Positions 49,801 to 62,298 of a stretch of DNA of 64,000 bases are shown here, one piece after another; position 1 is the first letter of the stretch, and each line of letters begins with the position of its first letter. The position numbers and the translations under genes are program-made. Where the stretch lies: contig VYZB01000335.1 in NCBI GenBank assembly GCA_013397455.1, positions 684,480 through 748,479 of the forward strand, given 5' to 3'. Under the pieces are notes generated by a model. The model saw only the letters and a list, made by a program, of their open reading frames with translations. It had not been told where the DNA came from and did not search any database. The stretch is from Crotophaga sulcirostris (taxonomy: Eukaryota > Chordata > Aves > Cuculiformes > Crotophagidae).

Positions 49801-51168
49801 CATCTGGGCTACTCAATTACACATAGGATTATTAACTTGGTCTGGATGTGAATGAGCTGCATTTGGATTCAGGAACATGCCATGACTATGTTGATATCCT
49901 CTGCTTCTCAGTTCAGCACAATTTTTGCTGAGTTGGGTTTCTGTGCTTTAATTTGCTTTCCCTTGCATTGCAAAAGCAGTTGGGACTACTGATTGAATCA
50001 AGCAAGAGACTGAAAAGTGGTGTGGCCAGTGGGACCATCCTTTGAGGAAAGAGGAGGGCAAATATCTTTTGAGTTACTGTGCATGTGGAAGACTGCTTAA
50101 AATGAGCAGTTGCCATTAGATTTAAACGTATTCATTAGTAAGAGGTGCATTTCTATATCAACTGACCTATAGGAAGGTTCAAGGGACATTAGTATCTCTG
50201 GCTACTTTTGAATTGGTTTTGCTTACCCTTTCTCTGCTATTTGTTCTGCTTTGATTTCTCTAAGAAAATAAATTTTACATTTGGATTGGATTTTCCTTAA
50301 GCTTTACAAACCAGATGATGCAAAACCACCTGAGTGCTCAGGCAGTTTTTAAACAAATGCTGAAATCCCACCAAAGCAAATGGCATTTAAGCATGAGCTT
50401 TGCAGAATTGGGATGTGTAGTTGAACTAGAAAGGAATAAGATTAAAATCCTGGCTTTCCATTTTTACCACATAAAATAAGTGCAAGTATTTTTACCTCTA
50501 ATGTAAAGCCTTCTAATGTGAAGGTTGTGACCATTTTTGCTGCCTTTTCTGCTTCATCATGTACATCTTCCAGATTTCTGAGGTCTTAGTGCGATCTATT
50601 TCTGCTGTCCTGCAAGAAGCTCTACAGTCTGCTGCACATAAAGCTAGGTTTTTAAATTTATATGTTTGATATGGGTTCAGGTACTGTGGAATATAAAACT
50701 CTGAGGCAAAACATTGAAGGAATGAAATCCAGATGTTACAGACTTAATGGTGGAAACTGGTCATCCTCTTCTTACACATGCTTAAAATAAGCAATTGTTT
50801 GAATATGAAAGGAGATCCCAAGTGCTGTCCTCTGTTTTGAAGGATAATTTGCATGTTGAATGAGCCTTTCCTTTCCTCCCATTATCAAGAGTAGCCAGTG
50901 CCTGCAGACCAGAGAAGATGCCACCTGAGTTCATTTAACTCACGTTGTTTCCCTGTGTGTAGCACATAGTCTCATTACAACTATTTTGTGGTGTTTTTTT
51001 TTCTATATTGTTTTCCTTTTTGTTATTCTATGAAATTTGCCGTGCAACTGCAATTGGAAATTATCGTGGTATTTCTAGGATTGTTTTTTTCTTTTCCGCA
51101 TTTGCCTGCAATGTTCAAAAAAATGGCAGTACAATGATATTCTGTGAAATATGTATTACATAAACTTA
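37831..51168 (+). other. SRPX: SRPX intron 1, middle part; no supported gene
   Basis: This is about 13 kb of mostly unique intronic sequence. I looked for exons, RNA genes and repeats. The only piece with exon-like structure is 44981-45192, listed separately. A GC-rich patch at about 42470-42650 has no recognisable content. Confidence 0.5.
44981..45192 (+). other. Exon-like open segment of unknown status in SRPX intron 1
   Basis: The segment is preceded by a pyrimidine-rich acceptor (TTCTAGTTTCTCTAAAAG) and followed by a strong donor (GGGAAG|GTAAGG). It is open throughout in one frame (EAARVEVRRNVCCEDFSWTA.. to ..FLYFFKEWLKQG). I recognise no protein family, and known SRPX has no such exon between its signal peptide and the SPLEDDE segment. 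Its length of 212 nt is not a multiple of three, so including it would shift the SRPX frame. It may be a chance match or part of an unannotated transcript. Confidence 0.2.
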
Positions 51169-51820
51169 TAGAATCATAGAGTTGTTTGGGTTGGAAAAAA
51201 CCTTGAAGATCATCAAGTGCAATAATTAACATAGCACTGCGAAGTCCACCACTAAACCATGTACCTAAGCACCACACCTACATGTCTTTTACGTGCCTCA
51301 GGGATGGTGACTCAACCGCTTCCATGGGCGGCCTCTTCTAGTGCTTGACAACTCTTTTGGTGAAGAAATTTATCCTAATATCCAATCTAAACCTCCCCTG
51401 GTGCAACTTGAGGCTATTTCCCTCATCCCTGGATTTGTTACTTGGGAGGAGAGACAAACACCCACCTCAGTACAACCTCCTTTCAGGTAGCTGTAAAGAG
51501 TGATAAGGTTTCCCATCAACCTCCTTTTCTCTGGCCTAAACAATCCCTCAGTTGCTTCTCAGAGGACTTGTTCTCCAGCCCCTTCACCAGCTTTATTGCC
51601 CTTCTTTGGACACGCTCCAGCACCTCAGCATCTTTCTTGTAGTGAGGGGCCCAAAACTGGATACAGTGTGTGAGGCTTGGCCTCACCAGTGCTCAGTACG
51701 GGGCATGATCACTTCCCTGCTCCTGCTGGCCACGCTATTTCTGATACAAGCTTGGCTGCTGTTGGCCTTCTTGGCCACTTGGGCACACTGCTGGCTCATA
51801 TGCAGCTGGCTGTCAGCCAA
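51169..51820 (-). mobile_element. CR1 LINE 3' portion (minus orientation)
   Basis: On the + strand it starts TAGAATCATAGAGTTGTTTGGG and then runs backward through the CR1 3' UTR and ORF2 end (CCCTGGTGCAACTTGAGGC, GCCCTTCTTTGGACACGCTCC). It stops near GCAGCTGGCTGTCAGCC, about 650 nt of the element. The coding frame is broken. Confidence 0.93.
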
Positions 51821-54800
51821 ATTTGTGCTATATTTAAGACTTCAATCTCCAGCGGAGCATGAACTGGAACATTAACTGTTGCTGATTATTTTTACAGTAG
51901 GTACTGCAATTTTAGGTAATCCTTATAACCCCCGGACAGAAGAGTGTGAGAAAGGAAAAATATAAAAGGCTTATGAAACTCAGTAGTGAAAATTGACAAA
52001 ATGGTGTCACCTAAAAAATCTGAGTTTTATTAATGTATTCTGCAGATCTGTAAGTACAGTAGATATGAAACACTTCAGTCTTATGCTAAACTAGGGGAAA
52101 AAAGCCCTTATTGCAGGCTGTGCTGTAGTCTCTTGGACTTAACGTGCCTGAACTTGCCCCATCTCAGGGCAGTAAACTAAAAAGTTTCTGACTTGTTTCA
52201 TGAACTACACTGTTGTTGTCTATAGCTTATTTTCAGTTGATCCAACTCAGGAAGACTTAAGAAATTCCTATGTCAGTCCTGGGAAAAACAAGTTTGCATG
52301 TGTATTCTGCCTCTTATAACCTACATTCCTTCTTTTTCTCAATGATAAAGGATTTAGAGCACAATGCCATGTTAAATGTTGTTCACGTATACACCTGCGT
52401 ATGCAGTGCCTGCCTTGGCATTATGTTTTTGTGCCTTGATTCTGCCAACAGATCTGCTTGGGTGAGCCTTTGCAATGGGGCCAGGAGTCCTGTGTATGTG
52501 ACCCTAAATTTGCCCATATACAGTCACTCACATTGCAAGTGGCATCGAGCAGTGGAACACCAGAGTCTTCATTCCCTTTGTTCATGTAGGTAATCCCAGT
52601 GGCCCTGGTGAAAATCTTACTGTGAATAACTCTTCTAAGGTTTATACACAGTTCTAGGCTTTAATGTTGTGTTTCTCATTTACTTGTGCTTTGTTTTTGC
52701 TTCTAACTTATTATTAAAGAAACCTTTAAGACTTCTGGTGGTATTGATTTTTCTTTTGTGCATTGTTATTATTTTTAACCTTGCCTGCTGCTGCTTGTTA
52801 GAATTAAATCATTCAGTGAGAAAATGTCTGGTTTCAGGTTGGTGAAACTGCTAAGTTGTTTGTTGTTTGTAGGATCAAGGTGGCTAAGTAATTATTGATA
52901 GCTCTTCCAGTTCTGGAGACCTTTGAGGCAGAAAGGCAGAATGGAAAGATTATTTTCCAATTAAAGGTTAATACCATGTACTATCTGAAAGGTTTTATTG
53001 TGGAACTTACCTACTCATTAGAGAGGTTTTGCTTGCCATGACCTGAATTGGTGTGCCTGACAAGTGTGGTGAAGTTTGGAATCTTGTTTTCTGGAATAGT
53101 GTCTTTCTATCTGCTCAGGGGCCCGTGGTGCACGAAGGAGTAATGTACTTAAAGTCAGGTTTTGAGCAAAACTGAGGGACAGCAGAAGTCCTTAAGCTTA
53201 AAACTTCCTCGGCAATCTGATAGCATTTGCCTTCCTCCTCTTGCTCAGCTCAGCAAGCACTGATAAATTGATTGTCACTCTTGTGTAGCAATTGAAGTAC
53301 TCTCCTCTCAAAGCTTTTGCGGACTTATTAACAAACTGGCAAAAGGGAGGACAAACAGATCCTAGAAATATAGGAAGTATCTTGCTTAATGCCTGTTTGG
53401 CTGTGTGTATTCATTTTGTGTCTTGTGTGAAAATGTGAACGTGTCGTTGTAATCTGTGGTCATTCAAGATTGTAGCTAGGTGCTCTGCTTCTTTCCCTTT
53501 TCTTTTTCAGCTGATTGAGTCAATTTTGAGTGGGGTTAGGGTTAAACAAGTTATCTCCTTGAGGCTGGTGGGACCACTTCAGGAGATAAACTTAAGTGTT
53601 TTGCTGAATGAGAATTGGCTTGAAGGCTGGCATCAGGACACTTGAAATGGATTTGGCAACCACAAAACACGGGCCAAACTGATCCTGACATGGTCTAAGT
53701 TTTGTGCAAATGGTTAACTATTGTGCATCTGAGTGTCCCATTAGTTTGACAGTGTGAACACTAGAAATAAATGTGTTCTCCTACTAATGAATTCTTCTTG
53801 TACAGGATTTTTACTTCATCAGAAGGTGTACCAGCTTACTGTCATAGCTCCTCCTGCCCTCTCTGGCAGTCGTATGCCTGGGTTTATTCATTTGGCGCAG
53901 ACTGTTTGGTTTGTGGTGATGGGCACTGCTACACATTTTCTACGTTGTTGAGTGTAGTCTCATTAAAACTCTTTGCCATAACAAAATGTATGTAAAGAGA
54001 AAGCTTTCGTGAGCGTGCTCCATTTATAAAAATGTAATTTTCATTTGGTGAATGAGGAAATCTTTTTTCCCTAACATAAACAGAATCATCTTAATCCCTA
54101 GATTAAGCTCAAAACAGATTAATCTTAAAATGAAAGTGTTATTTCATGCATTTTCTTTGTCATCTACCAGAACAAAGTCCACAGCTGTGTTTTGTAGAAA
54201 GCTACTTTTCCCTGAACCATGATGTGGGACATCTCTAAAGTAGCTTGTTGTTCTTGTCATTCTTCCTCAAATACCCAGTTTTTGTACTATGATAATTTTA
54301 GCGCTTTGGACACAGAACAATGCTTTGTCCTTACATGGCTTGGTAGCTAATTTTAAACGTATGTGAAGCAGAAATACTTCATTTTGTGACTGAGAAAATG
54401 AAGATGACATAATGACTTGGTTGGGGTGGCATCAGTGGGAAATGAGGTGCTGTGTCAGGCCTCGTGGCTACTGGGGCAGAATATGGAGAGAAGTAGGGGA
54501 GAGTACGAGGTACAAGGCATACATGAAGAAGGATTCATGGAGGCAGGAGAAAATCCAGCATCTCAGGGTGAGGTGGTGCTGCAGTGCCTAGGGCAGTGAT
54601 GTGGTGCTGTACATAAGTCTTCCCAGAGCCAGAACAGCTGTTCAGGATCAGCCCTCTGAATTAGATCGATTCTTCATGGCATGGCCTCAGGCCCATGAGT
54701 TGTGCCCACACTACCCTTGGTGACCCCAGCTTGCGCTGAGGTCTAGCATCAGCCAGTGGGCTTTCTGTGAGAAGAGGCTATGGAGAAGGGGGAGTGACGC

Positions 54801-56041
54801 CCTCCCAGGGTAGTGCAAGAATGACCTCTCCTGTGGTCCCCCAAACCAGGCCCGTTGTGGGTAACAGTAACGAAACATTGCTTTTTAGGAAAGAAACCCA
54901 ACTTGCTTCTCATTTCAAGATAGAAGATGAGCTGAAAATGGGAGATGTCAATCTCCATGAGTAGAGCGTTGCTTCAAGGTGAGGGTGTTGAATAATTTGT
55001 TAAGGCCCATTTTTGTTAGACGACTTTCAAAAGCATTTAATTATGTCTTGTCTAAGGCATGGTAAATATATAAGAGCTCACATAGCTCTAATATCTAATT
55101 TTAAATGCTAAAGTCACTGCACACTAAAATTTGGGCAATTAAGAGTGATAACACTAAGATAAGTTTTATAACCGTCAAACTGAGTAATTGGCTAAGGATA
55201 CCACAATTTCTGACAGAATAATTGATACTCAGAGAGGTGTTCATTTACATATCAAGGTCTTCTCAAAATCCTCAAGGATTGCAGCTTGCTCTTTATGTTA
55301 CACAGTCAGATTGGAAGTGCAATAAAGTTTAACGTTTTTATGCTGAGAAGTTTCTCAGATGTCAGTGTTTATGCATCAAAAATTCAACTACAAGAATAAA
55401 TATAAAAAATGCAGATAAATGATTCTTAAGAGATAGGAAGCCTGTGCTATATATAAAGCCCTCTATTTCAGGGCATGAGCTGTTGGGAAGTTCACTTTAT
55501 CAGGCCCCAGCTTGGACCCTTCTGAAAATTGGTGAAAGTTTCCCAGTCATAACAGCAAGCTTTGAATAGGGTCCGAGGTGAATTGTGGGGTTTTGCTGCT
55601 TTTATGGTACAAGTGAACAAAATTTTCTTGATTTTTGACATGCAGGGGCCTAAATGGTTCACATAGCCACAGTACTGGTGCAAGAGTTTGGTCTGACACA
55701 GAGTGCACGCATCTGCCACTTCCCCTGTGGTTCCCAGAAGGAACTGCTGAGTGTTGCAGGCTGGTCACGGGTCCTGGGCTCTAGTGCCCAGTGTGCAAGT
55801 AATATGGCAAGAAGGGTCATGGGAAATGCAGAAAGGCTCTTCTTCAGGTGATCCGAATTCTTGAAAGCAGTGCTGTGGAGGGCACTGCCCATCTGTAAAT
55901 ATGGACCCTGCGCACTAAAGCCACTGCCATGGAGCTGCTACAGATACATGGGCTGGGTTTCTCTCGAGAGTTTTGCTGAGGGTGGTAAAGAAAGAAGTAA
56001 AATTTCACTGATTTCTGTGTTGGGTTTTGGTTGCTTTTATT

Positions 56042-56072
<31 letters not shown>

Positions 56073-56895
56073 TTTTAATACTAAGTGGAATACTTTGATT
56101 CAGTAATTTGGGGAATAAAAACATTTTTTTGATAGCTCTATCCTTATGCTAAATTATCCTAGACATTAGTACCTGTTGGGTTTGATTTCTGCAGAAAACT
56201 GTGTTTTTACATGAAATTAGTAACTTATTGAGGTGCCTTTAATTTAGCTTAACTTTGTGCAGCAGCTTGTACAGACCATGGTCTCAGACCTCAACAAATG
56301 GTGATGAAATATCCTCATAGCTGGAATTTGAGATACCATGTGTGAGAAGCTCCTGTAGTGTAGTGCTGAGCTGCCTTAGTGCCTGCCTATTACATGCAAG
56401 GTTTTAAGAAAGATTTCTCAGAAGGGAAATTTTTATGAGCCCTTCTTGGGGAGGACTTATCTGGCATTTAGACTAGACTTCATGCTCTGAAGCTGTTGAT
56501 TTTAAACAAATGTTGCTTAAAGATATTTTGAAGTCTTTTTCTGCAGACTGCCGTGTTTTACTGATGAATTACTTAAATGGTGGTGCTCCAAGTGGTCTCT
56601 GTTGTGTTTTTTTTATAAAGCAGTTTATACCTTTATTTTAAGCTTATAACAACTGCACAGGTTTTAAAAGTTACAGAACTATACTAATTTATTTTGTACA
56701 ACCCCAGAAAACTCCTTGATACCAAACTGTGGTTTTTCATTTGGGTGTTACTTGTGTTTGCAGGTAATGTACCTCAATGTTTTGTTGGTGATGTGAAGAT
56801 CATACAGGTTGTAAAAGAGGGTTGTTCTTGAGTTATGCACATTTTACTTCTGCTGTTTGGCCTGATGGCTGTTTACAGCCGCTGACACTATGGAA
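51821..56895 (+). other. SRPX: SRPX intron 1, last part; no gene seen
   Basis: This is intronic sequence with one clear microsatellite (56037-56076). Frames of 60-107 codons show no recognisable features. Confidence 0.55.
56037..56076 (+). repeat. (TTTA)n microsatellite
   Basis: About ten uninterrupted TTTA units. It is probably length-polymorphic. Confidence 0.95.
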
Positions 56896-57114
56896 CCAGT
56901 TTATAGTGAAACTTTTTATATACCACTTCACCTGTACCTTCACTGTCCTCTCTGCTCAATGGATCAGCTGCATGGTAACTGGCTTTTCATAACAAAGGAG
57001 CTGTGACTTGAGACGTGCAACATGGCATTGCACAACACTCCTCTAGGAGCAGACATTTACTATTTCACTTCATTATCAAATGGATTCGCCCTCTCCAAAT
57101 TCACTATAAACTGG
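56896..57114. repeat. Inverted repeat with 15-nt perfect arms, upstream of SRPX exon 2
   Basis: CCAGTTTATAGTGAA at 56896-56910 recurs as its exact reverse complement TTCACTATAAACTGG at 57100-57114. A smaller palindrome (CACTAT..ATAGTG) sits in the left arm. It lies 150 nt before exon 2. Function is unknown; it could be a MITE remnant, a conserved element or chance. Confidence 0.6.
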
Positions 57115-57263
57115 GTCTGCTATGAGCTTCAGAGAAGCCCACGCTGATGGCATTGCGTAGATTATTGCATCCTAATCTTGCATGTCTTTTGGCAAAGCTT
57201 TCTTTTATTCTTTATTTACATTTCCTTTCTTGCTGCAGTTTTTTTCTCTATTTTGTGTTGTAG

Positions 57264-57323
57264 GATCGGGATATTCACCACTTGAAGATGACGAAGATGT
57301 GTATGCACGCAATAGATATAAAG
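57264..57323 (+). CDS. SRPX: SRPX exon 2 (60 nt)
   Basis: The exon lies between TTTTGTGTTGTAG and the donor AAAG|GTGAATG. Joined in phase 1 to exon 1 it reads GSGYSPLEDDEDVYARNRYK plus one base. Human SRPX has GSGDSPLEDDE..RYK at the same place, directly before its first sushi domain, so both identity and phase are well supported. It encodes the acidic linker between signal peptide and sushi domain 1. It leaves in phase 1, and exon 3 is not in the window. Confidence 0.93.
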
Positions 57324-60300
57324 GTGAATGCTTTGCTTATGTGCTAAAGAGGATCAGCTGATTGCTGAGAGAAAGCTTCGTTCTTTTTCTCTTCATGGAT
57401 TATACAATCTCGGTGATCCAGCTCCATGGTTTTTTTTCATGGATTTTTAGATCAAGATTTAATTTCTCCATTTTTTTAAACAATGGAAATTAGACCAAGT
57501 ATTGATCACCACTCTTTTGTGCACCTGAGTAAGTAACTTTTGCACTGCCTTTTCTCGTGGAAGATCAGGTTGTTAAATCATGAAAATCCAGGAAGAGCTT
57601 CTCTTTCTTCTTCATACATCCTAACAAAACCATCAGTAAGCTAACTGAAAACCTGGGCCTACTGATGGTAATGTATAGAAGTACATACCAGAGAACTTGA
57701 TTTTCATGACCTTTCCCTGACCCCTGTCCCCCTCCTAGAAAATAGTTTGCATTTCAGGTTAATGTGCTACCATAAATGCCAAGTAAAGTGTGTATAACAA
57801 ATAAATGCGTATATTCCAAAACCAAATTATGTAGCTGGATGAATGGGTGAACGAACTGGTGTGTTTATAACGCAAATTCAGGTTTTCTTCCCTATTCTAG
57901 AAAATTTTGCCATTCAGCAAGATAGAGAAGTTTTTTGCCACTACCAGTAAATCTTACATTTACTATGTCCATTTTCTTAAAAAGTCTGCTTCCTTCTCAA
58001 TATTCCTCTCCTCTGCCAAAATCACTCAGAAGCCTAGACAGTAAAGAAACTTGGCATTTAATTTGTCACTTTAAATGGTAACTGTGTTTCTTTTTAGTAA
58101 ACTAATCTGTGGCCATGCTAGAATTGTAATGTAATCATTTTGATTAGTTGAAAATACTGGACATTGGTGTCTGGTTTGTACGTTATTGATTTTCTGCAAA
58201 GGAATCAATGGACCTTATAAGAGGTAAGTTTTAAAGTAATTCAGACATTTGTGAACGAGAAAGAGGAAGGCACAGATGCTGTGGCTGTGTTGCTGTTTTC
58301 ATAAATGTCTTCCTTCTAGTAAAATACATCAGTGTAGAATTTTGCTTTCAAACACATGCAGAAATAATTGTCTAAAGCTTTACCTAGGTAAACTCATTTT
58401 TCTTTACCTTTTGATATGTAACCCTCTGCAGACACATAGAAAAAGAATTCCAGAGATCATGAAGATAAATCAATGCCAATTCATGCCAGGGCAGGCAAGT
58501 AGTTAAAATGCGGATTCTGTATAAATTCCTTTTATATGGTGATCCAAAATGGATTATACTCATGTCAGCCAAAATGTCACCAGGGTAAGTGAAACATAAT
58601 GACTCATTCACGCAGATATTAAAAACTGCCCTGAGTTTGGAAGTGCTACTGCCAAATGTTGAAGATCAGACAATGTGAATCTAAGTATAAAGTGTTGGAG
58701 TAGAAAAGGCTCACTCTTCATTAGCATACTTATTTGAGTTTGTACTGGGGGCAAGAGGGTGGAGAAAATCAAAGCAAGGAAAAATGGGCTGAGTAGCTAC
58801 GTTCAGAGCTTCTCCTTATATTTGCAGTCCATCGTTTTGGGTATGGCCCATTGCTCAGCAAATAAAACTTACCAGTAAAAAATAACTAAATGAACTTTCT
58901 TAATTGACGTTAACATACATAAGCAACATTGAATTTTCTTCGCACGCAGACTCACTAAACAGTGCAAGTGAGCACACAAATTCATCCGCTTTGGCATCTG
59001 CAAACAGAACACTGCAGTTTACTGGGGGAATTGACCTCCTAACAAACCCTTTTGTCTTCATCTGGATGGTTTTCAACTTGCTTAGCTTTCCAGAGAAACC
59101 TTGCTGAGACTTTCTGTAAGAACATTTTTAAAGAGTTTTTCCCTTCTTCCCTAGTGAATCCTCAGCTCTGTTGGCTGATGTACCAGCAAACAACAGTACA
59201 GACAGTCACTTTGTGTGCTGCTTGTGAAGGAAATGCTCAGCTAAGGCTGGTGGTTAGACAGGACTGAGGGGTTGGAGGAAACGATGCTCTAGAAAATGTT
59301 TTCCTTCCTGCCACTTGACATGGCTGTCTTGGATCATATTTGAGGAAAGCCTGAATACAGCAGTTCCTGTATCTGTCGCGGGTCTAGTGCGACTGCTCTG
59401 GTCATCTTCATTTCTAATATATTTTCTCAAATACTGTAATGATCAAATGGTAGCCCTGTAGAGGCAATGTTGTGGCTTCTATTATTTCTGCATGCTGCCT
59501 GTTTTCCAGTGGTTTCAAACACAGGATTGAGTCTCCGAAATGTTTCATTACTGAGTGATAATGCAGGCTGTTGTATTGCTGAGGAATGATGCAAACTTTG
59601 TTATACAAGAAAGCACTACATAGGTCCTAATACCTAAAAATTCAAATTTCCGTTAGGTAAACAGAGCCAGGTACAGATCATGAAGCTCCAGAAGAGGTCC
59701 CTGGGAAACCTGTGGCTTTTCTTATTCCCAAAACCTTCGGAAACACAGCCGATCCTGTCTACAGCAGGGAACAGCTTGTGTGACCTTTTGGGGCCCCATC
59801 CAGCCTGAATATTCCATAAATGCTCCGTGTAGTTGCTTAAGCCTTTGAAAACCAATATGTGCCTTCACTTAAAAATAAACAAACTTTGATCTAAAACTTT
59901 GTTGTTATCGTTTGATGTGCTTTCAGGCACATAAGCTTTTCAAGTTAGCTGCAGGTTTTTCCGTGATATCAATTGGTCTAAACTCAGATATTTTCCCTCT
60001 TATAAACCCTGCCTTACTCACTCACTTTCTTCTAATCACATTCAGTTCCAGAGTAAGCATAATAATGTTTTAGATCAAACAGATGTTCCTCCTAAGCTCT
60101 TCAAGATATCTACATCCAAATGCTTCTCTGGTTTTGTTGTTCTTTCTGACAGTATCATTTGGCCCAGTAAAAGATGTATTACCCCTCCCTAGGAACCTTG
60201 CTTTGTTTCTCTCTTTAGACCACCGTAGCTGCAATGACACTACAGGAAGGGCTTTTTCTTTTCCAGTATTTTGTTTGTGCATTGAACTGCATTTGTCAGC

Positions 60301-60639
60301 TGTTAAGCCACTTTTTAAAAAAAAAATGTGTGCAGCTGTTGACTCAAGCATGTTTGTAAAGCCACAAAAAATTGCAGAAAAACTCAGACAATTTGCAATA
60401 CTTAAAACAGCTCCTTTGCCTTTTTTATTAGTTTGTTGATCATGTTGCAAAGTGTATTTGTCTTACCATGCCTTACAAAGGAAATAAGCTGTGCGCGTTT
60501 GCACTTTATTTGTGTGGAAAACCTGAGGCATAAATATCTTGAACTGATTCGCTCAAGGATTACCTACCTGGCAAAAGCTCAACCTACCTGAGTCTTCATC
60601 CCGTTCATCTGCTCTTGTGCCCCTTCAGTCAGTGTCCTC
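57324..60639 (+). other. SRPX: SRPX intron 2, no gene seen
   Basis: This is intronic sequence. The frames at 60070-60450 (minus) and 60083-60439 (plus) cover the same bases on opposite strands and neither looks like a protein. Confidence 0.6.
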
Positions 60640-61157
60640 CTAGTGTAACCACAACTCAAGTACTGTGTTCAATTCTGGGCCCCTCACTACAAGAAGGACA
60701 TTGAGGGGCTGGAGTGTGTCCAGAGAAGGGCAACGAGGCTGGTGAAGGGGCTGGAGAACAAGTCTTAGGAGGAGCAGCTGAGGGAGCTAGGGTTGTTTAT
60801 CTTGGAGAAGAGGAGGCTGAGGGGAGACCTCATCACTGTCTACAACTACCTGAAAGGAGATTGTGGCAAAGGGAGTGTTGGTCTCTTCTCCCAAGTGACA
60901 GGTGATAGGACGAGAGGAAATGGCCATAAGTTGCGCCAGGGCAGGTTTAGGCTGGATATTAGGAAAAAAATTCTTCGCTGAAAGGCTGGTTAGGCAGTGA
61001 AACAGGCTGTCCAGTTGGGTGAGTGAGTCACCATCCCTGGAGGTCTTTAAAAGACGGATAGATGAGTTTTTGGGGGACATGGTTTAGCAGAGGACAGATA
61101 TGGTTGGACTTGATGATCTCAAAGGTCTTTCCTAACTGGACGATTCTATGATTCTAA
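60640..61157 (+). mobile_element. CR1 LINE 3' portion
   Basis: It begins in the ORF2 segment TCAAGTACTGTGTTCAATTC and continues through CAACTACCTGAAAGGAG and GTTTAGGCTGGATATTAGG. It ends TGGACTTGATGATCTCAAAG and a tail GATTCTATGATTCTA. Frameshifts and stops interrupt the coding part. Confidence 0.95.
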
Positions 61158-61968
61158 CTTCAGGTTTATGCCCTTCTGCAGAAAAACTGAGGCCTCCTCC
61201 TTAGTTAAGGAGATTTTAATTTTAAAAAAAAAAGTAATTAATAAGGTGAAATTTAAGAGTCTCAGAGCATTAGAAGAACAAGTGGGACAGAAAAGTTGGA
61301 AATTTTGGGCATGAGAAGGGGGGGAGATGATGGAAAAGCTGTTATTGGCTCAGGAGGAGAAGGATTTCTCCAGGAGGTGAATGCGACAGAGTGAATCCAA
61401 CAAGTGTGGCATCCCAAGAAAGAGGTCAGAGGTGGTGCTTGAGACAGCACCAGTGGCAGTGGGGTGGGCAGTTAAGGAAGCTGCAGAGGTGGGTGCTGAC
61501 ATCACTCGTTACTTCAGAAGTAGCTAGTTGACTTCTGTTCCCGTTAGGTCACGCTCCTCACCTGCTCTCCCAGTTTTAATGTGGTTAGCAGCAAGCATGA
61601 AAAATGTGAGCCACTGTGATACAGCCCTTCAACAAAGTGGCCCAAGTCACTTGATGGAGGTTTAAAAATGTTTTTTTGGTAACCACGGAATAGTGATTAG
61701 GGTGAAGGACAGAAATAAAACCCAACAAAAAACACTTTCCACCAAACTACTTTGCATAATTGTAGGGTGAATCGTGTATTTGACATTCAGTACATGCTTC
61801 ATAAACAGGCTAGTCTAAAGGAATATGCTCTTGATCTAGTAAAAAGCTTAACGATTAATCTCTGATTTTAGTCCCCATATGCTATTTGTGTTAATTCAGG
61901 ACTAGCACAGCAAAATGTAGGTGCAAGAAGTAGTTTTTGTTGATAAAGTGTATATATGTGCTAGAGAC
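61158..61968 (+). other. SRPX: SRPX intron 2, no gene seen
   Basis: Unique-looking intronic sequence without recognisable features. Confidence 0.5.
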
Positions 61969-62060
61969 ATAGAATCATAGAATAATTAAGGTTGGAAAAG
62001 ACCACTAAGATCATTAAGTCCAACCATCTACCCCACACCACCATACCTACTGAACTGAAT
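61969..62060 (-). mobile_element. CR1 LINE 3' tail (minus orientation)
   Basis: ATAGAATCATAGAATAATTA, GGTTGGAAAAGACCACTAAG and ATCATTAAGTCCAACCATC form the reverse complement of a CR1 3' end. Only about 90 nt remain. Confidence 0.9.
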
Positions 62061-62177
62061 ATAAATATCCTGTATATGAGAAATATAACAGGCTGGTTTT
62101 ATCTTTGTTTACTTATTTGTGGAGCTGATCCAATCATATAGAAAGATGTACTTAGTGACTATGGATATTAACAGCTA

Positions 62178-62298
62178 NNNNNNNNNNNNNNNNNNNNNNN
62201 NNNNNNNNNNNNNNNNNNNNNNNNNNNNNNNNNNNNNNNNNNNNNNNNNNNNNNNNNNNNNNNNNNNNNNNNNNNNNNNNNNNNNNNNNNNNNNNNNN
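62178..62298. other. Assembly gap (121 N)
   Basis: A run of N within SRPX intron 2, shortly after a CR1 fragment. Confidence 1.

Noticed and set aside
53530..53550. Telomere-like GGTTAGGGTTA
   Set aside because: Fewer than two units and no array, so it is not an interstitial telomere repeat.
60070..60450. Overlapping open frames of 118 and 126 codons on opposite strands
   Set aside because: Neither has a motif, a likely start context or a recognisable family; they are mutual shadows.
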